A DNA stretch of 64,000 nucleotides, taken from contig NZ_SNZR01000016.1 in the NCBI RefSeq assembly GCF_004363955.1, forward strand, positions 186,001 to 250,000, written 5' to 3'. The translations under genes and the position numbers were made by a program. The stretch is from Enterovirga rhinocerotis. GTDB taxonomy: Bacteria > Pseudomonadota > Alphaproteobacteria > Rhizobiales > Beijerinckiaceae. This document shows positions 1 through 8,661 of the stretch, one piece after another (the first letter of the stretch is position 1; each line of letters begins with the position of its first letter). The notes under the pieces were generated by a model. The model ran no database searches and was not told where the DNA came from. It saw nothing but the letters and a program-made list of their open reading frames with translations.

Positions 1-962
1 TCACGCTGGAGCCGGACGGCATGTCGGGCGACAGCGCCTTCCCGCGCGAGCCGGACGCGATCCGGGCGCTCGCGGCGGCGGCGCCGGAACCCGATCTCAC
101 CGTCAAATACGGCGACAGCTTCTTCACCCAGGCCGTGTGGGACATGGCCTATCACCTGTCGAGTTCGCTTCTCTCCTTCCGCTATCCCGGCTACCGCTCC
201 CACCAGGTCCATCATCCGGCCTTCGTCTATCTCGGGACCGGGCTTCATTTCCTGCGGGCGAAGCGCGGGCACAAGCGGGCGAATCGCCTGATCCAGTCCG
301 TCCGCGAATCGGGCGTGCCCTATTGGGTCTTTCCCCTGCAGATGGAGAACGACTTCCAGCTTCGCGCCTATTCGCCCTATCCGGACCTCAAGACGCCGAT
401 CCACGAGGTCATCCGCTCCTTCGCGGCCAATGCGCCCGCGGATGCGCGGCTGCTCGTGAAGATCCACCCGCTCGATCCCGGGATGCGCAACTGGGGCCGG
501 CTGGTCCGGCGGTCGGCCGCGAATTGGGGCGTCCGCAACCGGGTCGACTTCCTCGATGGCGGCCAGCTCGACACGCTGCTGGACGGCGCGCGCGGCGTCG
601 TGACGGTGAATTCGACCGTCGGCCTGTGGGGATTGCGCTCGGGCAAGCCGCTGATCACGCTCGGGGCGGCCGTGTTCGACATCGAAGGCCTCGCCTTCAA
701 GGGCCATCTCGACCGGTTCTGGGCGGAAGCGCAGCCGCCGGATCAGGAGCTTCTCACCGCCTTCATCCGGGCCATCGCCTCGGAGATCCAGATCCGCGGC
801 GTCTATTACGGCCGCGAAGGCCTGTCGGCGGCCGTGCGGGCGGCGGCGGACCGCCTCGACCTCGCCGCTCAGACGAACCCGTCAGTTCTTCGGCAGGAGG
901 TGTCGCAGGCCGGACCGGAAGATGCCCAGGCGCTCGAGCCCGATCGAGCCTCGGTTGCGTGA
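1..962 (+). CDS. KpsS-like capsule polysaccharide protein, 5' end outside the window
   Basis: The frame is open from the left edge, so the gene begins upstream; the first internal Met codon is at 21. The visible 313+ residues match the C-terminal part of the KpsS/Capsule_synth glycosyltransferase family, which in group 2 capsule systems helps build the Kdo linker on the lipid anchor at the inner membrane. Family-like segments are PLQMENDFQ, SFAANAP, KIHPLDPG, the highly typical VVTVNSTVGL, then LGAAVFDIEGLAF and the tail RGVYYGREG. The last ~40 residues are Ala/Glu-rich and poorly conserved. The 3' end overlaps the convergent KpsC-like gene by about 80 bp. Function is inferred from family only. 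Confidence 0.72.
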   Translation, partial: TLEPDGMSGDSAFPREPDAIRALAAAAPEPDLTVKYGDSFFTQAVWDMAYHLSSSLLSFRYPGYRSHQVHHPAFVYLGTGLHFLRAKRGHKRANRLIQSVRESGVPYWVFPLQMENDFQLRAYSPYPDLKTPIHEVIRSFAANAPADARLLVKIHPLDPGMRNWGRLVRRSAANWGVRNRVDFLDGGQLDTLLDGARGVVTVNSTVGLWGLRSGKPLITLGAAVFDIEGLAFKGHLDRFWAEAQPPDQELLTAFIRAIASEIQIRGVYYGREGLSAAVRAAADRLDLAAQTNPSVLRQEVSQAGPEDAQALEPDRASVA

Positions 963-1910
963 GCGAGCGGTGGTCGCCGTCCGGGAGGCGGCGACCTCGT
1001 CCTTCAGCAGCGCGAGGGCGTCGGCGAAGCCGATCATGCCGCCGGTCTTCGGATCGTAGTACCGGGAATAGTGCAGATAGGCGGCGGCGAAGACCTCGAG
1101 CGCGCTGCGTCGGCGTGTCCGCCGGCTGGCGACGAGGCGATCATCGGTGAAGCCCCAGCCGGAATAGAAGGCGATCCCGAAACAGACGACGGGAATGCCG
1201 GCCAAGGCCGCCTCGAAGCCGAGATGCGTGCAGACCGTATAGAGACGATCGGCCCGGTCGATGATCGAGCGGCTCGTCACGGGCTCGTAGACGGGAAACA
1301 CCCCCTCCGGAAGCGGGCGCCGGAGCAGATGGCCGGCCTCGGCAACCGCGGGCCCCGCCGGGTCCGTGACGACGACGATCATCGCGTCGGGGTTCTCCGC
1401 ACGCGCATATTCCAGCATGGCGCCGAACCGGCCGGCACCGGCCAGCGAGAAACCGACCGTCTGATCGGCGATCGGCTGGTCGACGACGACCACGACCTTC
1501 CCTCCCGGGCCGAGATCGAGGTCTTCCGCGGCGTCGAGAAGCCGGCCGAGATCGCGCCGTCGCGGATCGTTGTCCAGCGAAAGGCCGCTCTGGCGAAGGG
1601 CCGCGATTCCGGCCTCGGCCTCGGCCATGAGTTCGTCGCTTTCCCACCCGCCGCGCTCGAGCAGCATCTCGAGTTCGCTCGGAGCGGTGGCATCGTAATA
1701 GATGCCCATCGAATCGACGACCCAGGACAGGGGACGGCTCGCGGAGGCGAGCGGAAGCCGAAGGAAGCCGGGTTCCCAGCGATCCTCGAAGGGGCGAAAC
1801 CGCGAAACGGGCTCGCTCGCGAGTCTGGGAGGGAACCGCAGCGGACCGGCAGGAGGGCGTTCGCTCTCCGGCGTCCGGGCGATCAGCCCCTTCCGCTTCG
1901 CCAGGTTCAT
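882..1910 (-). CDS. KpsC-like capsule (Kdo) glycosyltransferase, single-domain
   Basis: Family motifs are the ADRLYTVCTHLGFEAALAG block, then GIAFYSGWGFTDDR followed by RRTRRRSALE and YSRYYDP, which is the signature of the KpsC beta-Kdo transferase fold. Full-length KpsC is about 670 residues with two catalytic modules; this protein is about 342 residues, so only one module is present. The ATG at 1910 was chosen; a GTG at 1949 in the same frame would add 13 residues, and neither has a strong ribosome-binding site. It is convergent with the KpsS-like gene and shares its last 80 bp with it on the other strand. Likely cytoplasmic, membrane-associated surface glycan assembly. Confidence 0.68.
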   Translation of the reverse strand: MNLAKRKGLIARTPESERPPAGPLRFPPRLASEPVSRFRPFEDRWEPGFLRLPLASASRPLSWVVDSMGIYYDATAPSELEMLLERGGWESDELMAEAEAGIAALRQSGLSLDNDPRRRDLGRLLDAAEDLDLGPGGKVVVVVDQPIADQTVGFSLAGAGRFGAMLEYARAENPDAMIVVVTDPAGPAVAEAGHLLRRPLPEGVFPVYEPVTSRSIIDRADRLYTVCTHLGFEAALAGIPVVCFGIAFYSGWGFTDDRLVASRRTRRRSALEVFAAAYLHYSRYYDPKTGGMIGFADALALLKDEVAASRTATTARSRNRGSIGLERLGIFRSGLRHLLPKN

Positions 1911-2078
1911 ACGCGCCCCTGCGGTCAGCACCAGGGCTGGCCAGGCCACCCTTTGAACCGCTCCAATATCGTCCGAACCCCTGGACCGTCAATTCTCGGA
2001 TCGCCCGCGGGCTCTTGAGCGTCGCCCGCTTCGGCCATAGGAGGGCGAACCTGCCAAGGGCAGGAGGGAGAAAACGTC

Positions 2079-3260
2079 ATGTTTCGGACGGTGTCGAATT
2101 TCGACCGGATCGGCGAAGAGAACGCCTTCGCGGTCCTGGCTCGGGCGACCGAACTCGCCTCGCAGGGCCGGGACATCGTCAATCTCGGCATCGGCCAGCC
2201 CGATTTCCCGACCCCGCCGCATGTCGCCGAGGCGGCGGCCAAGGCGATCCGCGACGGACATCACGGCTATACGCCCGCGACCGGCATCCTGCCGCTGCGC
2301 GAGGCGGTCTCCGGCGACCTGCATCGCCGGTTCGGCGTCTCGGTGGATCCCGGTAGCGTCATGGTCGTGCCGGGTGGCAAGGTGACGATGTTCGCCGCGA
2401 TCCTGATGTTCGGCGAGCCCGGCGCGGAGATCCTCTATCCCGATCCCGGATTCCCGATCTACCGCTCGATGATCGAGTATACCGGCGCGACGCCGATCCC
2501 GATCCCGATCCGGGAGGAGAACGGCTTCGCCTTCTCGGCCGAGGAAGCCCTGTCGCTGATCGGGCCGAAGACGCGCCTCGTCATCATCAACTCGCCGGCG
2601 AACCCGACGGGCGGCGTGACGCCGAAGGCCGAGATCGACGCGCTCGTCGCGGGCCTCGCGAAGCACCCCGACGTCGCGATCCTCTCCGACGAGATCTACG
2701 GCACGATGACCTATGACGGCGAGCAGCACGTCTCGCTGCTGTCCTATCCCGAGATCCGCGACCGGCTGATCTATCTCGACGGCGCTTCCAAGACCTATGC
2801 CATGACCGGCTGGCGGCTCGGCTGGTCGGTCTGGCCGGCGCGGCTCTACGACATGGCCCGCAAGCTCGCCGTGAACTCCTTCTCCTGCGTCAACGCGCCG
2901 ACCCAGTTCGCCGGGATCGCGGCACTGAACGGCCCGCAGGATTGCGTCGCCGAGATGATGGCCGCCTTCGACAAGCGCCGCACACTCGTGACCGAGGGCC
3001 TGAACCGGCTGCCCGGCGTCTCCTGCATCGTGCCGAAGGGCGCGTTCTACGCGTTTCCGAACATCTCGCAGACGGGGTGGAAGGCGAAGAAGCTGGCCTC
3101 GGCGCTGCTGGAGGAAGCGGGCGTCGCGACCATCGGCGGACCCGATTTCGGCGTCCACGGCGAGGGCTATATCCGCGTCTCCTACGCCAATTCCGCCGAG
3201 AACATCGCGCGGGCGCTCGACCGGATGGGGAGCTTCCTGGCGGACCGGAAGGCCGCCTGA
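2079..3260 (+). CDS. PLP-dependent class I/II aminotransferase
   Basis: A complete 393-residue fold-type I aminotransferase. Visible motifs are NLGIGQPDFPTP near residue 35, GYTPATGILPLREAV, NSPANPTGG and the PLP-lysine segment SKTYAMTGWRLGW with the Schiff-base lysine at residue 238. A good ribosome-binding site (caggaggga) lies 8-14 bases before the ATG. This is the aspartate/aromatic aminotransferase superfamily; the substrate cannot be read from sequence. It is divergent from the KpsC-like gene and convergent with gpmI. An alternative is an alanine or methionine-type transaminase. Confidence 0.85.
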   Translation: MFRTVSNFDRIGEENAFAVLARATELASQGRDIVNLGIGQPDFPTPPHVAEAAAKAIRDGHHGYTPATGILPLREAVSGDLHRRFGVSVDPGSVMVVPGGKVTMFAAILMFGEPGAEILYPDPGFPIYRSMIEYTGATPIPIPIREENGFAFSAEEALSLIGPKTRLVIINSPANPTGGVTPKAEIDALVAGLAKHPDVAILSDEIYGTMTYDGEQHVSLLSYPEIRDRLIYLDGASKTYAMTGWRLGWSVWPARLYDMARKLAVNSFSCVNAPTQFAGIAALNGPQDCVAEMMAAFDKRRTLVTEGLNRLPGVSCIVPKGAFYAFPNISQTGWKAKKLASALLEEAGVATIGGPDFGVHGEGYIRVSYANSAENIARALDRMGSFLADRKAA

Positions 3261-3263
3261 GGA

Positions 3264-3290
3264 AGCCGGCCGGTCCAGGGCCGGCCGGCT
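3264..3290. terminator. GC-rich hairpin between convergent genes
   Basis: A perfect 10-bp inverted repeat (AGCCGGCCGG / CCGGCCGGCT) with a 7-base loop sits in the 36-bp gap between the aminotransferase stop and the gpmI stop. Position and symmetry fit a bidirectional terminator; there is no clear T-run on either side, so termination may rely on hairpin strength or Rho. Confidence 0.5.
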
Positions 3291-3296
3291 CGGGGA

Positions 3297-4820
3297 TCAG
3301 GCCGGCTCGGCCAGGGGCCGGCCCGTCATCTCCGCCGGCTGGGCGATGCCCATCAGCGCGAGGAGGGTCGGGGCGATGTCCGCGAGCCGGCCGTCGTGGA
3401 GCCGCACGCCCGGCACGCCCGCCAGCACGACGGGCACGGGGTTGGTCGTGTGTGCCGTGTGCGGGCCGCCGGTCGCGGGATCGCGCATCAATTCGCTGTT
3501 GCCGTGGTCGGCGGTGACGAGGAGCGCGCCGCCCTCCGCCTTCACCGCCTCCCAGATGAGGCCGAGCCCGGCATCGGCCGTCTCGACCGCCCGGATCGCA
3601 GCCTCGAGGCTGCCCGTATGGCCGACCATGTCGGGATTGGCGAAGTTCAGCACGATCAGGTCGAAGCGCTTCGAGCGGATGGCCTCGGCCGCCTTGCCGG
3701 CGAGTTCCGGCGCCGACATCTCGGGCTGGAGATCGTAGGTCGCGACCTTGGGCGAGGGCACCATGACGCGCTCCTCGCCGGGATAGGGCGTCTCCTCGCC
3801 GCCGTTCAGGAAATAGGTGACGTGCGGGTACTTCTCCGTCTCCGCCATGCGGAGCTGGGTGCGACCTGCCTTCGCGACCACCTCGCCGAGGATGTTGGTC
3901 ATGCTCTGCGGCTTGAAGACCGTGCCCATCAGCCGGTCGAGGGCGGTCGAATATTCCGTCATGCCGAGGGCCGCCGCGACCCGGTGCGCCTTCGCGCGCT
4001 CGAAGCCGGCGAAGGCCGGGTCGAGAAGGGCCGCCAGGATCTCGCGCACCCGGTCGGCGCGGAAGTTGAAGCAGAGGATGCCGTCGCCATCCGCCATGCC
4101 GGCATAGCCGCCGAGCACCGCGGGGACGACGAACTCGTCGGTGACGTCGGCCGCATAGGAGGCGGCCATGACCGAGGCCGCGTCGGGGAAGGGCGCGCCC
4201 TGCCCGTCCGCCATGGCCCCGTAGGCCTTCGAGACGCGCTCCCAGCGGTTGTCGCGGTCCATGGCGTAGTAGCGGCCGCTGACGGTCGCGATGCGGGCGC
4301 CGTCCGGCAGCGCCGCCGCGAGGCGCGCGAGGTCGTCCGCGCCCGAACGGGGGGGCGTGTCGCGCCCGTCCGTCCAGGCATGGACGGCGACCGGCACGCC
4401 GGCCGCGGTCACGATCCGCGCGAGGGCGGCGGCGTGGTCCTGATGGGCATGGACGCCACCGGGCGAGACGAGGCCCATCAGGTGGCAGGTGCCGCCCGTC
4501 TCCTTGAGCCTGGCGACGAAGCCGGCGAGCGTCGCATCGGCGGCGAGGCTGCCATCGGCGATGGCGTTGCCGATACGGGGCAGGTCCTGCATCACGACGC
4601 GGCCCGCGCCGATATTGAGGTGGCCGACCTCGGAATTCCCCATCTGCCCGTCCGGCAGGCCGACATCCGCCCCGCTCGTGCGCAGGAAGGCGCGGGGGCA
4701 GGTGCTCCAGAGCCCGTCGAAGACCGGCTTGTGCGCCTGCGCGACGGCGTTGTCCGCCCTCTCCTCGCGCCAGCCGAAGCCGTCGAGGATCACGAGCATG
4801 ACGGGACGTTGCTTCTGCAC
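3297..4820 (-). CDS. gpmI: 2,3-bisphosphoglycerate-independent phosphoglycerate mutase
   Basis: Interconverts 3- and 2-phosphoglycerate in the cytosol using two Mn2+ ions. The N-terminus VMLVILDGFGWRE holds the first metal ligand Asp; LPDGQMGNSEVGHLNIGAGR holds the phosphoserine nucleophile Ser; AWTDGRDTPP, NFRADRVREI and TADHGNSE are the other metal and substrate motifs. Start: the frame is open to 4946, but the GTG at 4820 is preceded by a tcagagg ribosome-binding site and gives 507 residues, the usual length for the family, so the upstream extension was rejected. It is divergent from the Fic gene. Confidence 0.95.
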   Translation of the reverse strand: MQKQRPVMLVILDGFGWREERADNAVAQAHKPVFDGLWSTCPRAFLRTSGADVGLPDGQMGNSEVGHLNIGAGRVVMQDLPRIGNAIADGSLAADATLAGFVARLKETGGTCHLMGLVSPGGVHAHQDHAAALARIVTAAGVPVAVHAWTDGRDTPPRSGADDLARLAAALPDGARIATVSGRYYAMDRDNRWERVSKAYGAMADGQGAPFPDAASVMAASYAADVTDEFVVPAVLGGYAGMADGDGILCFNFRADRVREILAALLDPAFAGFERAKAHRVAAALGMTEYSTALDRLMGTVFKPQSMTNILGEVVAKAGRTQLRMAETEKYPHVTYFLNGGEETPYPGEERVMVPSPKVATYDLQPEMSAPELAGKAAEAIRSKRFDLIVLNFANPDMVGHTGSLEAAIRAVETADAGLGLIWEAVKAEGGALLVTADHGNSELMRDPATGGPHTAHTTNPVPVVLAGVPGVRLHDGRLADIAPTLLALMGIAQPAEMTGRPLAEPA

Positions 4821-4971
4821 GGCGGAAACCTCTGACGGCGACGGAACGATGACGCCGCTCAGATAATGTCTGCCGCGCGCTTTGTCGCCTGCGAGCCTCG
4901 TGAGAGGCCTCGACACACGGTTGCCGATGCGGCGATTGCAGGACATATTCGCCGCAGATGGTGCGGTGATT

Positions 4972-6084
4972 ATGCCCTATATCTACCAGAGGCCGGATTG
5001 GCCGGGCTTTCGCTGGGACGCTGCGCGTCTTTCGGCGCCGCTCGCGGCCGTGAGGCACCGGCAAGGGCGGCTGATCGGGCGCATGCAGGGGCTGGGTCTC
5101 GCTCTCCGCGATGAAACGGCCTTCGACATGCTGGCGGAGGATGCGGTCAAGACGAGCGAGATCGAAGGCGAGGTTCTGGACATGTCGGCCGTGCGCTCGT
5201 CGCTCGCGCGCCGGCTCGGCCTCGACGATCCCGTTCCCGCCGCGATCCGCCGGGACGCCGACGGGATCGTCGAGATCCTCGTCGACGCAGTCCAGAACCA
5301 CGCGGCGCCCCTGACCGAGGAGCGGCTCTTCGCCTGGCACGCGGCGTTGTTTCCGACCGGCCGCAGTGGTCTTCGCCGGATCACGGTCGGAGACTGGCGC
5401 AAGCCCGATGGCGGGCCGATGCAGGTCGTCTCCGGGCCGCTCGGTCGAGAGACGGTCCATTTCGAGGCCCCGCCGGCGGAGCGCGTGGCCGATGAGATGA
5501 GCCGTTTCCTGGCCTGGTACGAAGCCGAGCATCCCGATCTCGATCTCGTGCTCAAGGCGGCCGTGGCCCATATCTGGTTCGTGACGATCCACCCCTTCGA
5601 CGACGGCAACGGACGGATCGGTCGCGCCCTCGCGGACATGATGCTGGCCCGCGCGGAAGGGCTGGCTCAACGCTTCTACAGCATCTCGGCGCGGCTACGG
5701 GTGGAGAGGAGCGCCTATTACGCAACGCTCGAAGCGGCGCAGAAGGGCGATCTCGACATCACGGCGCGCCTCGTCTGGTTCCTCGGCATCCTCGACAAGG
5801 CGATCGCCGACGCCGAGGTGCATCTGGCGACCGTCCTGCGCAAGGCGCAGTTCTGGGCGCAACCGAAGCTCGACGGCATCAGCATCCGGCAGCGGAAGGT
5901 GCTGGCCAAGCTGCTGGACGGCTTTCAGGGCAAGCTGACGGCATCGAAATGGGCCGCCCTCGCCGGCTGCTCCCCCGACACGGCACTTCGCGACATCGAC
6001 GACCTCATCGGCCGCTCCGTCCTCGTCCGCGCCGATGCCGGAGGCAGAAGCACGCATTACCTGTTCGTTGCGTCCGACGATTGA
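4972..6084 (+). CDS. Fic family protein with DUF4172 N-terminus and inhibitory helix
   Basis: Fic enzymes transfer AMP (or other nucleotide monophosphates) from NTPs onto target hydroxyls. The N-terminus YIYQRPDWPGFRWD is typical of the DUF4172 module. The catalytic motif HPFDDGNGRIGR is intact at residues 207-218. An inhibitory motif of the (S/T)xxxE(G/N) type, TSEIEG, occurs at residues 61-66, before the Fic core, as in class II auto-inhibited Fic proteins. The C-terminus looks like a winged helix (ASKWAALAGCSPDTALRDI). Start: ATG at 4972 fits the domain boundary; a TTG at 4882 would add 30 unsupported residues. 370 residues. The target is unknown. Confidence 0.88.
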   Translation: MPYIYQRPDWPGFRWDAARLSAPLAAVRHRQGRLIGRMQGLGLALRDETAFDMLAEDAVKTSEIEGEVLDMSAVRSSLARRLGLDDPVPAAIRRDADGIVEILVDAVQNHAAPLTEERLFAWHAALFPTGRSGLRRITVGDWRKPDGGPMQVVSGPLGRETVHFEAPPAERVADEMSRFLAWYEAEHPDLDLVLKAAVAHIWFVTIHPFDDGNGRIGRALADMMLARAEGLAQRFYSISARLRVERSAYYATLEAAQKGDLDITARLVWFLGILDKAIADAEVHLATVLRKAQFWAQPKLDGISIRQRKVLAKLLDGFQGKLTASKWAALAGCSPDTALRDIDDLIGRSVLVRADAGGRSTHYLFVASDD

Positions 6085-6087
6085 AGC

Positions 6088-7350
6088 TCACCCCTCCAGG
6101 GTCGCGTCGTAGGCGAGGACGGCGTTGAGCAGCACCTGGGTGCCGGCGGCGCATTGCTCGAAGGTGCTCTCCTCGGCCTCGTTGTGGCTGATCCCCTCCT
6201 TGCAGGGCACGAAGACCATCGTCGTCGGGCAGATGCGGGCGGTGTAGACCGCGTCGTGGCCCGCGCCCGAGGCGATGTCGCGGTGGCGGAAGCCGAGCCG
6301 TTCGGCCGCCTCGCGGACATGGCCGATCAGGACCGGGTCGAAATGCACCGCGGGCGAGACCCAGATGCGCTCGAGGCCGAATTCGAGCCGGCCCTGGATC
6401 TCCGCGAGTCGCGCCCGCAGGTCCTCCTCCATCCGCGCCACCACCTCGTCGAGCGGATGGCGGAGGTCGATGGTCAGGAAGACCTCGCCCGGAACGACGT
6501 TGGTCGAGCCGGGCCGGCATTCGAGGATGCCGACCGTGCCGACGCCATCGGGGGCATGGGCGAGCGCCACCGCCTCGACGGCCTCGATCGCGCGCGCCGC
6601 CCCGACCAGGGCGTCGCGCCGCGCCGGCATCGGGGTCGCGCCGGCATGGGCTGCCGCGCCCGTGATGGTGAGCTCGAACCAGCGGATCGACTGGACGCCC
6701 GTGACGACCCCGATCATCCGGTCCTCGGCTTCGAGGATCGGGCCCTGCTCGATATGGAGTTCGAACATGGCGCCGAGCTTCCGGCCGCCGAGGGGCGTGT
6801 CGCCCCGATACCCGATCGCGTCCATGGCGTCGGCGAAGGTCGTGCCCTCGCGGTCGGTGCGGGAGAGGATGTACTCCTCGGTGAAGACCCCCGCGAAGGC
6901 GCCCGAGGCCATCATGGCCGGCGTGAAGCGCGCGCCCTCCTCGTTCGTCCAGTTGATCACCTCGATCGGGGCGTTGGTCTGGTAGCCGATCGCGTCGAGG
7001 CTGCGGATCGCCTCGAGCCCCGCCAGCACGCCGAGGATGCCGTCGAACTTGCCGCCCGTCGGCTGGGTGTCGAGATGCGAGCCCATGCAGATCGGCGGCA
7101 GGTCGGGGTTCTTGCCCTCCCGCCGCGCGAACATGTTGCCGATCGTGTCGACCGTGACCGTGCAGCCCGCCGCCTCGCAGGCCGCCTTGAACCAGTCGCG
7201 GACGCGCTTGTCCTCCTCCGACATCGTCAGCCGGCGGATGCCGCCCTTCGCCGTGCCGCCGATCTTGGCGGTCTCCATCAGCGTTCCCCACAGGCGCTCG
7301 CCGTCGATGGTCACGTTCGTCAAGGCAGGCACTCCATCCGGTCTCGTCAT
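6088..7350 (-). CDS. Zn-dependent hydantoinase/carbamoylase family amidohydrolase (M20)
   Basis: A 420-residue M20-fold hydrolase of the N-carbamoyl-L-amino acid hydrolase / allantoate amidohydrolase group. Metal-site motifs are MGSHLDTQPTGGKFDG, TNEEGARF and, further on, HIEQGPIL; the conserved NVTIDGERLW opens the protein. The enzyme would remove a carbamoyl or similar amide group from an amino-acid-like substrate in the cytosol; beta-ureidopropionase or N-carbamoyl amino acid hydrolase are both possible. The ATG at 7350 was chosen because it opens the conserved N-terminus; upstream codons on the same frame are non-homologous. Its 3' end is 3 bp from the convergent Fic gene. Confidence 0.85.
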   Translation of the reverse strand: MTRPDGVPALTNVTIDGERLWGTLMETAKIGGTAKGGIRRLTMSEEDKRVRDWFKAACEAAGCTVTVDTIGNMFARREGKNPDLPPICMGSHLDTQPTGGKFDGILGVLAGLEAIRSLDAIGYQTNAPIEVINWTNEEGARFTPAMMASGAFAGVFTEEYILSRTDREGTTFADAMDAIGYRGDTPLGGRKLGAMFELHIEQGPILEAEDRMIGVVTGVQSIRWFELTITGAAAHAGATPMPARRDALVGAARAIEAVEAVALAHAPDGVGTVGILECRPGSTNVVPGEVFLTIDLRHPLDEVVARMEEDLRARLAEIQGRLEFGLERIWVSPAVHFDPVLIGHVREAAERLGFRHRDIASGAGHDAVYTARICPTTMVFVPCKEGISHNEAEESTFEQCAAGTQVLLNAVLAYDATLEG

Positions 7351-7416
7351 GGGATCGCGGAGTTGGTAGCGATTTTCGGGCCGGGTGTCCCGGGCCGCGG
7401 CCGCAACGAGGGCGAA

Positions 7417-8544
7417 ATGAGCGAACCCAAGGCATTCGAAACGATGCCCCACGATCCGCCGAGCCCGGCCCAACGGCGGACCTTCATCGTCCTCTGCCTG
7501 CTGCTGCTGGTGGCGGGCCTCTGGACGATCCGGTCCTTCCTGCCGGCCCTCGGCTGGGCCGCGATCCTCGCCGTCGCGACCTGGCCTCTCTATGCACGCG
7601 TGCGCGCCATGTACCCGCCGCGCGGCCACGACATCCTGTGGCCGCTCGTCTTCAGCGTCGCGGCGGCCCTTCTGGTCCTCGTCCCCCTTGCCGCCGCGGG
7701 AATCCAGGTCGCGCGGGAGGCCCACACCGTGCTCTCGCTGGTCGAGGAGGCGCGGCGCTCGGGCCTTCCGCCGCCACCCTGGCTCGGCGACCTCCCCCTC
7801 CTCGGGCCGGCCGCCTTGTCCTGGTGGACGGAGAACCTCGCCAGCGGCGCGGCCGCCTCCGGCCTGATCGAGCGGTTCAACCACGACGCCGTCGCCGGGC
7901 TCAGCCGCTCGCTCGGCGGGCAGTTGCTGCACCGGAGCATCGTGTTCGGCTTCACCATCCTGACGCTGTTCTTCCTCTACCGCGACGGCCTCTGGCTCCT
8001 CGACGCCCTGAGGCGGGCGAGCGAACGCGCCATCGGGCCTCACGGGGAGCGGATCGGCCGGCAGATGATCGCCTCGATCCATGGCACCGTGGACGGGCTC
8101 GTCCTGGTCGGGATCGGCGAGGGCATCCTCATCGGCATCGCCTATTGGTTCGCCGGCGTGCCCCATCCCGCCCTGTTCGGGGCCGCGACCGCGATCGCGG
8201 CGATGATCCCGTTCGGGGCCGCGGCCGTGTTCTGCGCCGCGGCGCTGCTCGTCCTCGCCGACGGCTCCGTCGGGGCCGCGGTCGCGATCGTCGCGGTGGG
8301 GAGCATCGTCGTCTTCGTCGCCGATCACGCCGTCCGTCCGGCCCTCATCGGCGGGGCGACGAAGCTGCCCTTCCTGTGGGTGCTGATCGGCATCCTCGGC
8401 GGTGTCGAGACCTTTGGTCTGCTCGGCCTCTTCCTCGGGCCGGCCCTGATGGCGAGCCTCCACCTCCTGTGGAGGGACTGGATCGCGGGGCCGGCGGACG
8501 AGGTCCCGGCCCCGCCGTCCTCGGCTTCGGCGGCGCGGCGTTAA
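7417..8544 (+). CDS. AI-2E/PerM family transporter
   Basis: A 375-residue inner membrane protein with about 8 hydrophobic segments: a pair near residues 20-55, one at 70-90, one at 170-190 preceding YRDG, and a C-terminal group (GLVLVGIGEGILIGI through FLGPALM). The layout and the GLFLGPALMA end are typical of the AI-2E transporter (PerM) family, whose substrates are mostly unknown. A gagg ribosome-binding site lies just before ATG 7417; the frame is open much further upstream but that stretch is antisense to the M20 gene. Divergent from that gene with a 66-bp shared promoter region. Confidence 0.85.
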   Translation: MSEPKAFETMPHDPPSPAQRRTFIVLCLLLLVAGLWTIRSFLPALGWAAILAVATWPLYARVRAMYPPRGHDILWPLVFSVAAALLVLVPLAAAGIQVAREAHTVLSLVEEARRSGLPPPPWLGDLPLLGPAALSWWTENLASGAAASGLIERFNHDAVAGLSRSLGGQLLHRSIVFGFTILTLFFLYRDGLWLLDALRRASERAIGPHGERIGRQMIASIHGTVDGLVLVGIGEGILIGIAYWFAGVPHPALFGAATAIAAMIPFGAAAVFCAAALLVLADGSVGAAVAIVAVGSIVVFVADHAVRPALIGGATKLPFLWVLIGILGGVETFGLLGLFLGPALMASLHLLWRDWIAGPADEVPAPPSSASAARR

Positions 8545-8661
8545 GCCTACGGAGAAACAGGACCGGGAGAATTCGTTCGCTGTCGCAGCAAACCCCTTGC
8601 CGGGCCGCAGCCCGCCGATTAGGCCTCCCCTCGCCCGCCTGATTAACCTTCGTTAACCCGC

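Noticed and set aside
4882-4971. Extended N-terminus of the Fic protein from a TTG codon
   Set aside because: The extra 30 residues do not match the family and the DUF4172 motif begins just after the ATG at 4972.
8643-8656. CtrA site TTAA-N6-TTAA before the secreted protein gene at 8662
   Set aside because: The consensus spacing is seven bases, not six, and a similar TTAA-N6-TTAA occurs inside the coaBC coding end (24997-25011), so chance is likely.
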